Source of the DNA: CAYYFX01 sp046330135 | Lineage (GTDB): Bacteria > ARS69 | Reading direction: 5' to 3' | Assembly (NCBI GenBank): GCA_046330135.1 | Contig: JAXLTI010000004.1 | Coordinates: 248,001 to 312,000 of the forward strand | Length of the DNA: 64,000 nucleotides | Part shown: positions 1 to 7,562 of the stretch, piece after piece | Position numbering within the stretch: position 1 is the first letter of the stretch | Layout of the letters: every line of letters begins with the position of its first letter | The notes under the pieces: model-generated | Databases searched by the model: none | What the model was told of the DNA's origin: nothing | What the model saw: the letters and a program-made list of their open reading frames with translations, nothing else | Position numbers and translations under genes: made by a program

Positions 1-1
1 G

Positions 2-217
2 GTCTGCGTGAGCCTCGTCACCATGGCTTACATGACGGCGATGGTGAGCCGCGTGTTCCGCGGAAGCCCGCACGGCCCCGAGCGGGAGCTCGACGACGTG
101 CACGAGGTCCCGCATTCCATGCGCTGGGCGATGGTGATGCTGGTCGCCGCGATCCTGGTGCTCGGGCTCCAGCCGCAATGGCTCGACCCGCTCCTCAGCT
201 CCGTGGCCAAGATGTAG
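2..217 (+). CDS. C-terminal end of a proton/sodium-antiporter-like membrane subunit (NuoL/M/N or Mbh/Hyf type), partial
   Basis: The reading frame is open from the first bases of the window and stops at 215-217, so only the last 71 residues are visible. They contain the end of one hydrophobic helix, a charged cytoplasmic-looking loop (ERELDDVHEVPHS) and one more membrane helix (WAMVMLVAAILVLGL) before a short tail. This is the usual C-terminal layout of complex I antiporter-like subunits. The next gene, 16 bases downstream, is a NuoB-like iron-sulfur subunit, which supports membership of a membrane-bound group 4 [NiFe] hydrogenase or related complex. The exact subunit cannot be named from the tail alone. 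Confidence 0.6.
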   Translation, partial: VCVSLVTMAYMTAMVSRVFRGSPHGPERELDDVHEVPHSMRWAMVMLVAAILVLGLQPQWLDPLLSSVAKM

Positions 218-233
218 GAAGGAGGTGTGCGCC

Positions 234-770
234 GTGGCTGATGGACTCCTGCGGCGGATGTTCCCCAAGGCGCTGCCCAAGTCGTTGTGGGTGTTCCACA
301 CCAACACCGGCGGCTGCAACGGCTGCGACATCGAGGTGCTGGACGCGCTCACGCCGTACTTCGACGTGGAGCGCTTCGGCATGAAGCTGGTGGGCTCGCC
401 GCGGCACGCCGACGTGTTGCTGGTGTGCGGCCCCGTCACGCGGCCGATGCGCCAGCCGCTCAAGGATCTCTACGACGCCGTGCCCGACCCCAAGATCGTC
501 GTGGCCATCGGGGCGTGCGCGGTGGGCGGCGGGCCGTGGTTCGACACGTACAACGTCGTCGGCAGCGTGGACAAGGTCATCCCCGTGGACATCCATGTCC
601 CCGGCTGTCCCGCGCGTCCGGAGGCGATCCTGCACGCCGTGGCCCAGCTCCTGGAGCTGGTGAAGAAGAAGGTCGCGGCGGTCAACGAGACGCAGGAGCG
701 CAGCGCCGAATTGGCCGCCGTCGGGCACACGAACGGCGCGGACGGGAACGGGAACACTCCAGCGAGCTGA
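234..770 (+). CDS. NuoB/MbhJ-like [4Fe-4S] subunit of a membrane-bound hydrogenase or complex-I-like enzyme
   Basis: A 178-residue protein of the NADH-quinone oxidoreductase 20 kDa subunit family, which holds the proximal [4Fe-4S] cluster that takes electrons next to the [NiFe] or quinone site. Cluster ligands are visible as the CNGCD pair near residue 25, the Cys of GACAVGG near 90 and the Cys of PGCPARP near 120. The short length and TGGCNGCD motif fit the Ech/Mbh/Hyf hydrogenase group better than respiratory NuoB. I chose GTG at 234 because the Shine-Dalgarno GGAGG at 221-225 is 8 bases upstream of it; the in-frame GTG at 225 would overlap that site. hypA and hypB follow, consistent with a nickel hydrogenase. 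The matching large subunit must lie upstream of the window. Confidence 0.8.
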   Translation: MADGLLRRMFPKALPKSLWVFHTNTGGCNGCDIEVLDALTPYFDVERFGMKLVGSPRHADVLLVCGPVTRPMRQPLKDLYDAVPDPKIVVAIGACAVGGGPWFDTYNVVGSVDKVIPVDIHVPGCPARPEAILHAVAQLLELVKKKVAAVNETQERSAELAAVGHTNGADGNGNTPAS

Positions 771-857
771 GGGGACCCGGGCGCGGCGACGCCGGGGCGC
801 CGGGTGCTGCGCGACGCGGCGGCGCCGGCGATGCTCCGGGCCGAGGAGGCGCGCGAC

Positions 858-1220
858 ATGCACGAGCTTTCCATCGCGGAGAGCCTCCTGAGCCTGGTGG
901 GCGAGCACGTATCGGCGGAGGACCGGCCGGCGCTCCGCACCGTGCGCGTGCGCGTAGGGCCGCTCTCGGGCGTCGTGGCCGACTCGCTGGAGCTCTGCTT
1001 CCGGGCGCTGGTGTCCGGAACGCCCTACGAGAAGGCCCGGTTGGAGATCGAGGCCGCGCCGGCCCGGGGCCGCTGTCTCGCGTGTGGGGAGGAGTTCGAA
1101 GTCTTCGAGCCCCTCTTCCGCTGCGCGTCGTGCGGCGGGACGCGGCTTCGAGTGGAGGGGGGCGCTGAATTGCGGCTGGCGGAGATCGAGCTGGCCGAGG
1201 CGGTGGTGAAAGCACCATGA
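858..1220 (+). CDS. hypA: HypA, nickel-insertion accessory protein for [NiFe] hydrogenase
   Basis: A 120-residue HypA that delivers nickel to the hydrogenase large subunit together with HypB. It starts MHELSIAES, carrying the nickel-binding His2-Glu3 pair. The zinc ribbon is complete, with CLAC near residue 74 and CASC about 20 residues later. The ATG at 858 is preceded by GAGGAGG at 843-849, which decides against the in-frame ATG at 804. The stop overlaps the start of hypB in an ATGA arrangement, so the two are translationally coupled. Length matches the family. Confidence 0.93.
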   Translation: MHELSIAESLLSLVGEHVSAEDRPALRTVRVRVGPLSGVVADSLELCFRALVSGTPYEKARLEIEAAPARGRCLACGEEFEVFEPLFRCASCGGTRLRVEGGAELRLAEIELAEAVVKAP

Positions 1221-1873
1221 AGGTCATCACCGTCGAGAGGAAGGTGCTCGAGAAGAACGACGAGCTGGCCCGCGAGAACCGCGAGAACCTGAAGTCGAGG
1301 GGGATCTTCACGGTGAATCTCGTGAGCTCGCCGGGCGCGGGCAAGACGTGCCTCATCGAGCGCACGCTGGAGCGCTTGGCGGGCTCGCTGCGCGTGCAGG
1401 TGGTCGAGGGCGACATCCAGACGGACCTCGACGCCCAGCGCGTCGCCCGGTACGGCGTTCCAGTGGTGCAGATCGTCACTCACGGCGCGTGCCACCTGGA
1501 GGCGCGCCTGGTGCAGGACGCCCTGGCGCGACTGCCGCTCGCGGAGGCGCAGGTGCTGATCATCGAGAACGTCGGCAACCTCGTGTGCCCCGCCGGATTC
1601 GACCTGGGAGAGGACCTCAAGGTGGTGCTGCTCTCGGTGACGGAGGGCGACGACAAGCCGCTCAAGTATCCGGCGATGTTCCGGAACGCGTCGGTCCTGT
1701 TGATCAACAAGGTGGACCTGCTGCCGTACGTTCCGTGCAACCTCGGGCGCATGGAGGAGCACGCTCGCAGCGTCAATCCGGACCTCACGATCTTCGAGGT
1801 GTCGTGCACGTCCGGGTCCGGCCTGGATGCCTGGTGCGACTGGCTGCGCGGGCGCGTGGCGCCGGCCCGGTGA
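1217..1873 (+). CDS. hypB: HypB, hydrogenase nickel-incorporation GTPase
   Basis: A 218-residue SIMIBI-class GTPase that hydrolyses GTP to drive nickel transfer to HypA and the hydrogenase precursor. Visible motifs are the P-loop SSPGAGKT near residue 37, the metal-site signature ENVGNLVCP near 117 and the base-recognition motif NKVDL near 160. It lacks the N-terminal CxxCGC motif and the histidine-rich nickel store of some HypB proteins, so it is the short form. It overlaps hypA by four bases and ends in front of a hairpin that separates it from the convergent hydrogenase operon. Confidence 0.93.
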   Translation: MKVITVERKVLEKNDELARENRENLKSRGIFTVNLVSSPGAGKTCLIERTLERLAGSLRVQVVEGDIQTDLDAQRVARYGVPVVQIVTHGACHLEARLVQDALARLPLAEAQVLIIENVGNLVCPAGFDLGEDLKVVLLSVTEGDDKPLKYPAMFRNASVLLINKVDLLPYVPCNLGRMEEHARSVNPDLTIFEVSCTSGSGLDAWCDWLRGRVAPAR

Positions 1874-1932
1874 GCGCTGGGCGCTGAGCGGCAGGGTTCT
1901 CGGCGCGCCCAGCTCCCCGCCGCGCCGGTGAT

Positions 1933-1951
1933 GCGGCGCGAATCGCGCCGC
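1933..1951. terminator. Hairpin between the convergent hypAB and group 3b hydrogenase operons
   Basis: An 8-bp perfect stem GCGGCGCG/CGCGCCGC with an AAT loop lies between the stop of hypB (1873) and the stop of the HypA-like gene (1954). No T-tract follows on either strand, so it is a weak or factor-assisted terminator at best. Confidence 0.4.
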
Positions 1952-1953
1952 CC

Positions 1954-2217
1954 TCACGCCTCGACTTCGACGCTCTCCAAGACCACCGACGTCGCGTGCG
2001 GATCGGCGAGGTCCTCGAGCATCACGGCGTCCACCCGCGCGCCCTCGGCGAGCGTGCCCCGGCTCGCATCCTCGAAGTGCTCGCGGAAATGCTCCGGAGT
2101 GAAGTGCGAGAGGCGCCCGAGGCGGACCTTCACGGCCACGATGCGGCGGCCGCCTTCCCGCGCGCCGAGCTCCGCGATGCGCCGCATCAGGTCTTCGAAC
2201 AGCGCGCGCTCATGCAT
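1954..2217 (-). CDS. HypA-like protein lacking the zinc-binding domain
   Basis: An 87-residue protein that begins MHERALFEDLM, so it keeps the His2-Glu3 nickel-site residues and the N-terminal alpha/beta fold of HypA. It continues through the VAVKVRLGRLSHFTPEHF segment, equivalent to HypA VRVRVGPLSGV. It then ends with no cysteine at all, so the zinc ribbon is missing. It is the last gene of the group 3b hydrogenase operon and overlaps the maturation protease by eight bases. It is probably a cluster-specific nickel chaperone partner, working beside the complete HypA encoded 700 bases away. The role is inference; the HypA relationship is clear in the sequence. Confidence 0.75.
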   Translation of the reverse strand: MHERALFEDLMRRIAELGAREGGRRIVAVKVRLGRLSHFTPEHFREHFEDASRGTLAEGARVDAVMLEDLADPHATSVVLESVEVEA

Positions 2218-2791
2218 CGTCCAGCTCCTCTCGCGCTTCGTGCTCCTCGGTCGCCTCGCGCTCCTCGCGATCCGCGGACGCCGCGAACGCTCCGAGATCC
2301 CCCAGCACGCCCTTCACGATCGCCGGGAGGGCGGCCAGCACCGGGGTGGACGGCCCGGTGCCGATGTCGAAGCTCTTCGTCTCGCAGCCCCACACGATCA
2401 TCCGCCGCGGCAGGCGACCGAGCACGCCGGCCAGCGAGACGATCTCCGCCAGCCCGAGCCCGTGGCTCGACGTGGGCCGCGCCGATCGCGGGAGCGGGCC
2501 CCGGCCGAGCTCGCGACGCACGAGCGTTCCCGGGCGGCCGCCGGCGCGCACCGCATCGACCACGATCACGAGGTCCGCTCCGTCCCACACCTCGAGGAGA
2601 GACGTGGGCTCCCGCTCCTGCACGACGATCGCGACGTCCGGCACGACGTGCTTGCGCAGCTCCGACGCGGCGCGCACGCCGATCGCGTCGTCGCCGCGGA
2701 ATGCGTTCCCGAGGCACAGCACCACGACACGACGGGCCGCCTCGGGGCGGCCCGCCGACTCGGGGGAACGACCTGCGTCTTCTTCTGTCAC
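2210..2791 (-). CDS. [NiFe] hydrogenase maturation endopeptidase (HyaD/HycI family)
   Basis: A 193-residue protease that trims the C-terminal peptide of the hydrogenase large subunit after nickel insertion. The family signature GNAFRGDDAIG is near residue 28, the second metal-binding acid is in VIVVDAV and the conserved His is in SSHGLGL near residue 110. Its substrate is presumably the large subunit encoded just upstream, whose C-terminus shows a cleavable extension after the last His. The last 25 residues are highly charged and not part of the family core. It follows the large subunit gene with a 6-base gap and overlaps the HypA-like gene. Confidence 0.88.
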   Translation of the reverse strand: MTEEDAGRSPESAGRPEAARRVVVLCLGNAFRGDDAIGVRAASELRKHVVPDVAIVVQEREPTSLLEVWDGADLVIVVDAVRAGGRPGTLVRRELGRGPLPRSARPTSSHGLGLAEIVSLAGVLGRLPRRMIVWGCETKSFDIGTGPSTPVLAALPAIVKGVLGDLGAFAASADREEREATEEHEAREELDDA

Positions 2792-2797
2792 TCGCCC

Positions 2798-4093
2798 TCA
2801 CTCCCGCTCGACGCGGAGATCCAGGAAGTGGGTGGCGCAGGAGATGCAGGGATCGTAGTTGCGGATCGCCTGCTCGCACTGCCAGCGCAGCTTCTCGGTC
2901 TCTTCGTCGACGCGCGCCGCCACGAACTCCCGCAGATCCTCTTCGATCGTCTTCTGGTTCTGCGACGTGGGCGGAACGATCTTCGCGTCCGCGATCTTCC
3001 CGGTGGCGTCGATGCGGTAGCGATGGAACAGGATCCCGCGCGGCGCCTCCGAGCAACCACACCCTACGCCGGCCCGCGGCTGCACGTCCAGGGCGGGACG
3101 GTCCGGTTCCTCGTACGCGTCGATGATCCGGAGGGCTTCGTCGCATGCCCAGACCGTCTCGACCATGCGGACGATGATGCTCTTGAAGGGGTTTCTGCAG
3201 GTGGGGCCGAGCCCCGCCTCCGCCGCCGCCACCTTCGCGAACGACGAGAGCCGGTCGAAGTTCAACGAATACCGCGCGAGGGGCCCCACGAAATACCCGG
3301 TGCCCCCGACGATCTTCTGCGAGTGCAGCGCGTGCGCCCACTCCACGTGCTCTTCTTCGAAGTGCCTCTCGTACTCCGCGACGGCGATGTCGAGGCCCTT
3401 CGACGAGACCAGGCGCCCGCCGATGAGCGGGTACTCGTGCGGGTGCCGCAACGCGACGAACTCGTAATCTCGCTCGAAGTCCGGGAAGTCGAACGTGGCC
3501 ACTAGCTTCGTCGCCTCGACCGCCGCCCCGAGCGCCCACTCGAGCTCGCCGCGCAGCGCCCGCAGCTCGGCGCGTCGCGGCGTGCGGTAGAAGCCGCCGA
3601 CCCTGACGTTGATCGGGTGAATCTCCCGGCCGCCGACGACCGTCATGAGCGTGTTGCCGATCTTCTTCAGGCGGAGCGCCTTCTCGACGACCTCGCGATG
3701 GTCCTTCGCCATTTCGATCGCGCTCGGATAGCCGAGGAAGTCCGGCGCGTGCAGCAGGAACGCGTGCAGCGCGTGGCTCTCGATCCATTCGCCGCAGTAG
3801 AGCAGACGGCGAAGCTCGCGCAGCTGGCCGTCCACGGTCACGCCGCACGCCGCCTCCATCGCCTGCACCGAACTCATCTGGTACGCGACCGGGCAGATCC
3901 CGCAGATGCGCGCGGTGATGTCGGGGGCTTCGCGGAAGTCGCGCCCGCGGAGGAAGGCCTCGAACAGCCGAGGCGGCTCGAAGATCTTCAGCTTCACGTC
4001 GTCGAGGACGCCGTTCTTGATCTTGACGAGCATCGCGCCTTCGCCCTCGACGCGCGCCAGATAATCGACCTTGATGGTCCTAGTGCCGCTCAT
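2798..4093 (-). CDS. hydA: Group 3b [NiFe] hydrogenase (sulfhydrogenase) large (alpha) subunit
   Basis: A 431-residue large subunit carrying the [NiFe] centre of a soluble, reversible NAD(P)-linked hydrogenase. The N-terminal ligand motif RICGICPV is near residue 63 and the C-terminal ligand motif DPCISCATH lies 18 residues from the end. The short tail FLDLRVERE after the final His is the peptide expected to be removed by the protease encoded next. I chose the ATG at 4093 (MSGTRTIKVDYLARVEGEG), because the family begins at the KVDYLARVEGEG segment; an upstream in-frame ATG at 4135 only adds a basic leader inside the neighbouring gene. It overlaps the delta subunit gene by 14 bases. Confidence 0.93.
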   Translation of the reverse strand: MSGTRTIKVDYLARVEGEGAMLVKIKNGVLDDVKLKIFEPPRLFEAFLRGRDFREAPDITARICGICPVAYQMSSVQAMEAACGVTVDGQLRELRRLLYCGEWIESHALHAFLLHAPDFLGYPSAIEMAKDHREVVEKALRLKKIGNTLMTVVGGREIHPINVRVGGFYRTPRRAELRALRGELEWALGAAVEATKLVATFDFPDFERDYEFVALRHPHEYPLIGGRLVSSKGLDIAVAEYERHFEEEHVEWAHALHSQKIVGGTGYFVGPLARYSLNFDRLSSFAKVAAAEAGLGPTCRNPFKSIIVRMVETVWACDEALRIIDAYEEPDRPALDVQPRAGVGCGCSEAPRGILFHRYRIDATGKIADAKIVPPTSQNQKTIEEDLREFVAARVDEETEKLRWQCEQAIRNYDPCISCATHFLDLRVERE

Positions 4094-4856
4094 GCGCCTC
4101 GCTCTCCTTCCGGAACGCGTCGGAGTACGTGGCAAACGTGCGGAACGCGCGGATGATGCCCTCGCGCGTCGCGCCGAGATCGCGCCACCGCTCCGTCAGC
4201 GACGACGTATTGGGCGTCTCCATCGGGCCGAAGCAACCGAAGCAGCCTCGGTCGAACGACGGACAGAGGGCCCCGCAGCCGGCGTGCGTGACGGGTCCCA
4301 GGCACGGCGTGCCATGCGCAACCATCACGCACGACGTCGCGCGCCGCTTGCACTCCACGCAGACGCTGTGCGTGGGAAGATTGGGCCGCCGGCCCTGGAG
4401 CGTGGCCACGAGGACCTCCACGAGCTGGCCCTTGTCGATCGGGCAACCGCGCAGCTCCAGGTCCACGTTCACGTGGAAGCTGATGGGCATTGCGTGCGCT
4501 AGCACCTCGATGGTCTCGGGCTTCGCGTACACGAGGTGCATCATTTCTTGGACATCCGCGAAGTTCCGCAGCGCCTGGATTCCGCCGGCCGTCGCGCACG
4601 CGCCGATCGTGATGAGGACTCGCGACTGCCGCCGGATCTGGTGGATGCGCTCGGCCTCCTCCGGCGTGGTCACCGACCCCTCGACGAGCGAGACGTCGTA
4701 CGGCCCCTTCACGACGCGCCGGGTGGCTTCCGGGAAGTATGCGATGTCGACCGCCCCGGCGACGGCGAGAAGCGCATCCTCGCAGTCCAGGAGCGTGAGC
4801 TGGCAGCCGTCGCAGGACGAAAACTTCCATACGGCGAGCTTCGGACGGGCAGCCAC
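4080..4856 (-). CDS. hydD: Group 3b [NiFe] hydrogenase small (delta) subunit
   Basis: A 258-residue small subunit that relays electrons through [4Fe-4S] clusters between the large subunit and the flavin subunit. The proximal cluster motif SSCDGCQLTLLD is at the N-terminus. Later ligands appear in GACATAGG, RGCPIDKGQ, and a cysteine-rich C-terminal half (CVECKRRATSC, CGALCPSFDRGCFGC). The absence of a twin-arginine signal fits a cytoplasmic enzyme. It begins one base after the gamma subunit stop and overlaps the alpha subunit, the hydB-G-D-A order known from Pyrococcus sulfhydrogenase. Confidence 0.93.
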   Translation of the reverse strand: MAARPKLAVWKFSSCDGCQLTLLDCEDALLAVAGAVDIAYFPEATRRVVKGPYDVSLVEGSVTTPEEAERIHQIRRQSRVLITIGACATAGGIQALRNFADVQEMMHLVYAKPETIEVLAHAMPISFHVNVDLELRGCPIDKGQLVEVLVATLQGRRPNLPTHSVCVECKRRATSCVMVAHGTPCLGPVTHAGCGALCPSFDRGCFGCFGPMETPNTSSLTERWRDLGATREGIIRAFRTFATYSDAFRKESEAHERH

Positions 4857-4857
4857 G

Positions 4858-5775
4858 TCACACCTCCGACCGGTAGAAGAACGGCGCGATGCGCGAGAAC
4901 GGGAACACCGGGCCGTCCTTGCAGATGAACTCGGGTCCGAACTGGCAGTGTCCGCAGAAGCCGATCGCGCACTTCATGTTCCGCTCGAGAGAGACGTGGA
5001 TCGAGCGGTCGGCGACGTTGCGCTTCCGCAGCTCGAGGACCGTGAACCGCGTCATCACCTCGGGCCCGCAGACCATGGCGATCGTGTGGCGCGGATCGAA
5101 CCGCGCGGCGGGAATCAGCGTCGTCACGACGCCGACGCGTCCCTTCCACGCCGCGTCGCCGCGATCCACGGTGAGGGCCCACGCGATCTCGTGCTCCGCA
5201 CAGAGCGCAGACATCTCCTTCGCGAACAGCACGTCGCCGGGCCGGCGCGCCCCGTAGAGTACGGACACGTGCCCATACCGCTCGCGCCGCGCGCAGATCT
5301 CGTAGATCGCCGGGCGCAGCGGCGGAAGGCCCACGCCACCCGCCACGATGACGACGTCGTGGCCGACGGCCCCTTCCACCGGCCAGTGGCTGCCGTACGG
5401 CCCACGGATTCCCACGATGTCGCCGCGCTTCTTCGACGCCAGGGCGCGGCTGACGGCGCCGACCGCGCGGAGCGTGTGGGTGAGCACTTCCGCGTGCGCC
5501 GGATCGCCACTGATGGAGATCGGCACCTCGCCGATTCCGAACGCGTACATCATGTTGAACTGGCCGGGCGAGAATGGAAACCGCGCTCGGGCTTTCCGGC
5601 GACCCGTCTTTCGCTCCGCGCCGTCGTCGGCGACCAGCTGCAGCGTGAACGTGTCGGCGGTCTCCCGGCGGGCTTGGGTCACGCGGAAGGGTCGCGGGAG
5701 CATGGGATTCGGCCCGCGCGCCGCCGTCGCGGAATCGGAGCCTACGTCGGCGAGGGTCTGGATGGTGTCGGGCAT
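4858..5775 (-). CDS. hydG: Group 3b hydrogenase gamma subunit, FAD/NAD(P)- and [2Fe-2S]-binding reductase
   Basis: A 305-residue ferredoxin-NADP reductase-like protein that exchanges electrons between the hydrogenase and NAD(P)H. The FAD-binding barrel is in the first 110 residues (FSPGQFNMMYAFGIGEVPISIS). The nucleotide-binding glycine stretch VIVAGGVGLPPLRP is near residue 135. The C-terminal [2Fe-2S] motif CAIGFCGHCQFGPEFIC is as in dihydroorotate dehydrogenase electron-transfer subunits. The frame is open far upstream through the neighbouring gene; ATG at 5775 gives the family length. It lies 14 bases after the cyclic-nucleotide-binding-like gene. Confidence 0.9.
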   Translation of the reverse strand: MPDTIQTLADVGSDSATAARGPNPMLPRPFRVTQARRETADTFTLQLVADDGAERKTGRRKARARFPFSPGQFNMMYAFGIGEVPISISGDPAHAEVLTHTLRAVGAVSRALASKKRGDIVGIRGPYGSHWPVEGAVGHDVVIVAGGVGLPPLRPAIYEICARRERYGHVSVLYGARRPGDVLFAKEMSALCAEHEIAWALTVDRGDAAWKGRVGVVTTLIPAARFDPRHTIAMVCGPEVMTRFTVLELRKRNVADRSIHVSLERNMKCAIGFCGHCQFGPEFICKDGPVFPFSRIAPFFYRSEV

Positions 5776-5789
5776 GGATCGCCTCCGCG

Positions 5790-6260
5790 TCACGAGCTCG
5801 ACGAGTAGAGGTCGAGGAGTTGCAGGCGTGCCGCCTCCAGGCGGTGCGCGATGATGGCCGCCACGCGCTTCAGGATGTCGTACCCGAGGTCGTGGTTCTC
5901 CTCGCACTTCTTGCGAAGGCACGCCCCGTCGATCGCGAGCGCGCGCGTGTGCATGATCGCCCGACCCGTGTACCGCCATTGGTGCGGGCCGACGAGCCAC
6001 GACCAGCCGAGCACCTCTCCCTCGCCGTAGGTCTGGATCACCACGGCGATCCCGCCCCGGGGGACTCGAGCTCCACGGCCACGCTTCCCTGGCGCACGAG
6101 GAAGAACGTGTCCGCGGGGTCGCCGTCTCGGAAGAGCACCTCCCCTCCGCGAACACCACGTTCTTCGTGCAGCCCGTGATGAGGTCGAGATGGCCGGCTC
6201 CATTTCCTCGAAGAAACGGTTCTCCTCGAGCACCCGTCGAAGGTTCTCCATCGCGCTCAT
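5790..6260 (-). pseudogene. Cyclic-nucleotide-binding (Crp-type sensor) protein with three compensating -1 frameshifts
   Basis: The protein would be a single cyclic-nucleotide-binding domain without a DNA-binding domain, a type often seen inside group 3b hydrogenase operons and presumed to regulate the enzyme. The continuous frame gives a good start (MENLRRVLEENRFFEEMEPA) and a good end (GIAVVIQTYGEGEVLGWSWLVGP onward). The middle third is nonsense in that frame. The correct middle is found in the other two frames: HLDLITGCTKNVVFAEG, then EVLFRDGDPADTFFLVRQG and SVAVELESPGAG. Restoring one base near 6191-6196, one in the C-run 6142-6145 and one in the C-run 6051-6053 rebuilds the whole domain. 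Sequencing error is the simplest cause; true decay is possible. Its start overlaps the beta subunit stop (ATGA). Confidence 0.8.
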
Positions 6261-7408
6261 CGCCCGACCTCCTGCGGCTGACCTTGGGTCCTCTCGGCCG
6301 CTCGGATGGCTTCGACTTCCTCCGTAAGGTCGATCCCCACGGGACACCACGTGATGCAGCGGCCGCAGCCGACGCACCCCGACATGCCGAACTGGTCGTG
6401 CCACGCGGACAGCTTGTGCGTGAGCCACTGCCGGTAACGCGACCGGCCGGAACGGCGGACGCTCCCGCCGTGCAGGTACGAGAACTCGGTCGTGAAGCAC
6501 GAATCCCACTTGCGCCAGCGCTCGGCGGTGTTGCCCGCGAGATCGCTCGTGTCGTCCATCGTCGAGCAGAAGCACGTGGGGCACACCATCGTGCAGTTCG
6601 CGCAGGCCAAGCACCGGCTCGCGACCTCCGCCCAGCGCGGGCTCTCGCCGTTCGTGCGCAGGAGGTCGGGAAGGCCACGCGTGTCGAGGTGGCGACCCAT
6701 CCGCTCGGCCGCGCGGTCCGTCACGCGATCCGCCGCGGTACGGTCCGCGTCTGTCGCCGGCCGTGCGGCCAGCCGCGCGAGCAACTCCCGCCCGCGATCG
6801 GTGGCGACGTCCACGAAGAACTCGTGGCGGGAGCCGTCCAGCATCTCGGTGAGCGCGAGGTCGTAGCCGCGCTGCGCGTGCGGCCCGGTGTTCATGGACG
6901 CGCAGAAGCACGTCCCCCCCGGCTCCGCGCAGTTCACCGCGATGATCAGCGCGCGCTCGCGCCGTGTCTGGTACGTCGGGTCCGCGTACTCCCCGCCGAG
7001 GAACACGCGGTCGTGGATCGCGATCGCTTCGAGCTCGCAGGAGCGCACGCCGAGGAACGCGTACCGCGGCGGCTCTTCCGGTTCGCCGTTCTTCACGACG
7101 AAGCCGTTGCCGTCGCGGACCGCCCGGACGAGCCGGACGCGCGACGGGTAGAGGAACTTCTTCCAGGATTGCGGGCCCACCGTGTAGCCGAACAGCGCGG
7201 CGTCGCCGCGCTCTCGCACGCGGTAGTGGCCCCCGCTCTGCTCGTCGCCCTTGCCCTTCGGCAGGTCGTCGAGCTCGGTGATCTCATCGTAGATGATGGC
7301 GTCGCCCTGGACCGTCGGGCCCACGACGCGGTAGCCATCTTCGCGAAGGATGGTGACGAGCTTCCCCAGGCCGTCCCGGGGAAGCACGAAGGCTCGGTGG
7401 CCGCTCAT
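6257..7408 (-). CDS. hydB: Group 3b hydrogenase beta subunit, two-[4Fe-4S] electron-transfer protein
   Basis: A 383-residue iron-sulfur subunit of the sulfhydrogenase beta type, which passes electrons and in Pyrococcus is linked to sulfur reduction. The N-terminal part is the family-specific domain containing PRYAFLGVRSCELEAIAIHDRVFLGG. The C-terminal part carries the CLACANCTMVCPTC motif near residue 268 and the second cluster CVGCGRCITWCPVGID near 345. It is the first gene of the operon and starts 154 bases downstream of the GTPase gene. The maturation and structural genes all follow in the same direction with overlaps or short gaps. Confidence 0.92.
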   Translation of the reverse strand: MSGHRAFVLPRDGLGKLVTILREDGYRVVGPTVQGDAIIYDEITELDDLPKGKGDEQSGGHYRVRERGDAALFGYTVGPQSWKKFLYPSRVRLVRAVRDGNGFVVKNGEPEEPPRYAFLGVRSCELEAIAIHDRVFLGGEYADPTYQTRRERALIIAVNCAEPGGTCFCASMNTGPHAQRGYDLALTEMLDGSRHEFFVDVATDRGRELLARLAARPATDADRTAADRVTDRAAERMGRHLDTRGLPDLLRTNGESPRWAEVASRCLACANCTMVCPTCFCSTMDDTSDLAGNTAERWRKWDSCFTTEFSYLHGGSVRRSGRSRYRQWLTHKLSAWHDQFGMSGCVGCGRCITWCPVGIDLTEEVEAIRAAERTQGQPQEVGR

Positions 7409-7562
7409 GCTTCACCCCATGACGCCGGGCTCGGTCAGCGGGCGAGGACCCTCGGGGGGGGAGGGTCGCGCGGCCGGGTCCCGTGCGCAGCCAAGCTACG
7501 CGGCGGGGAGGGGTGCCACCATCGCGGAAAGTCCCTACGCGCCTTCGGGAAACCCGTAGCGC

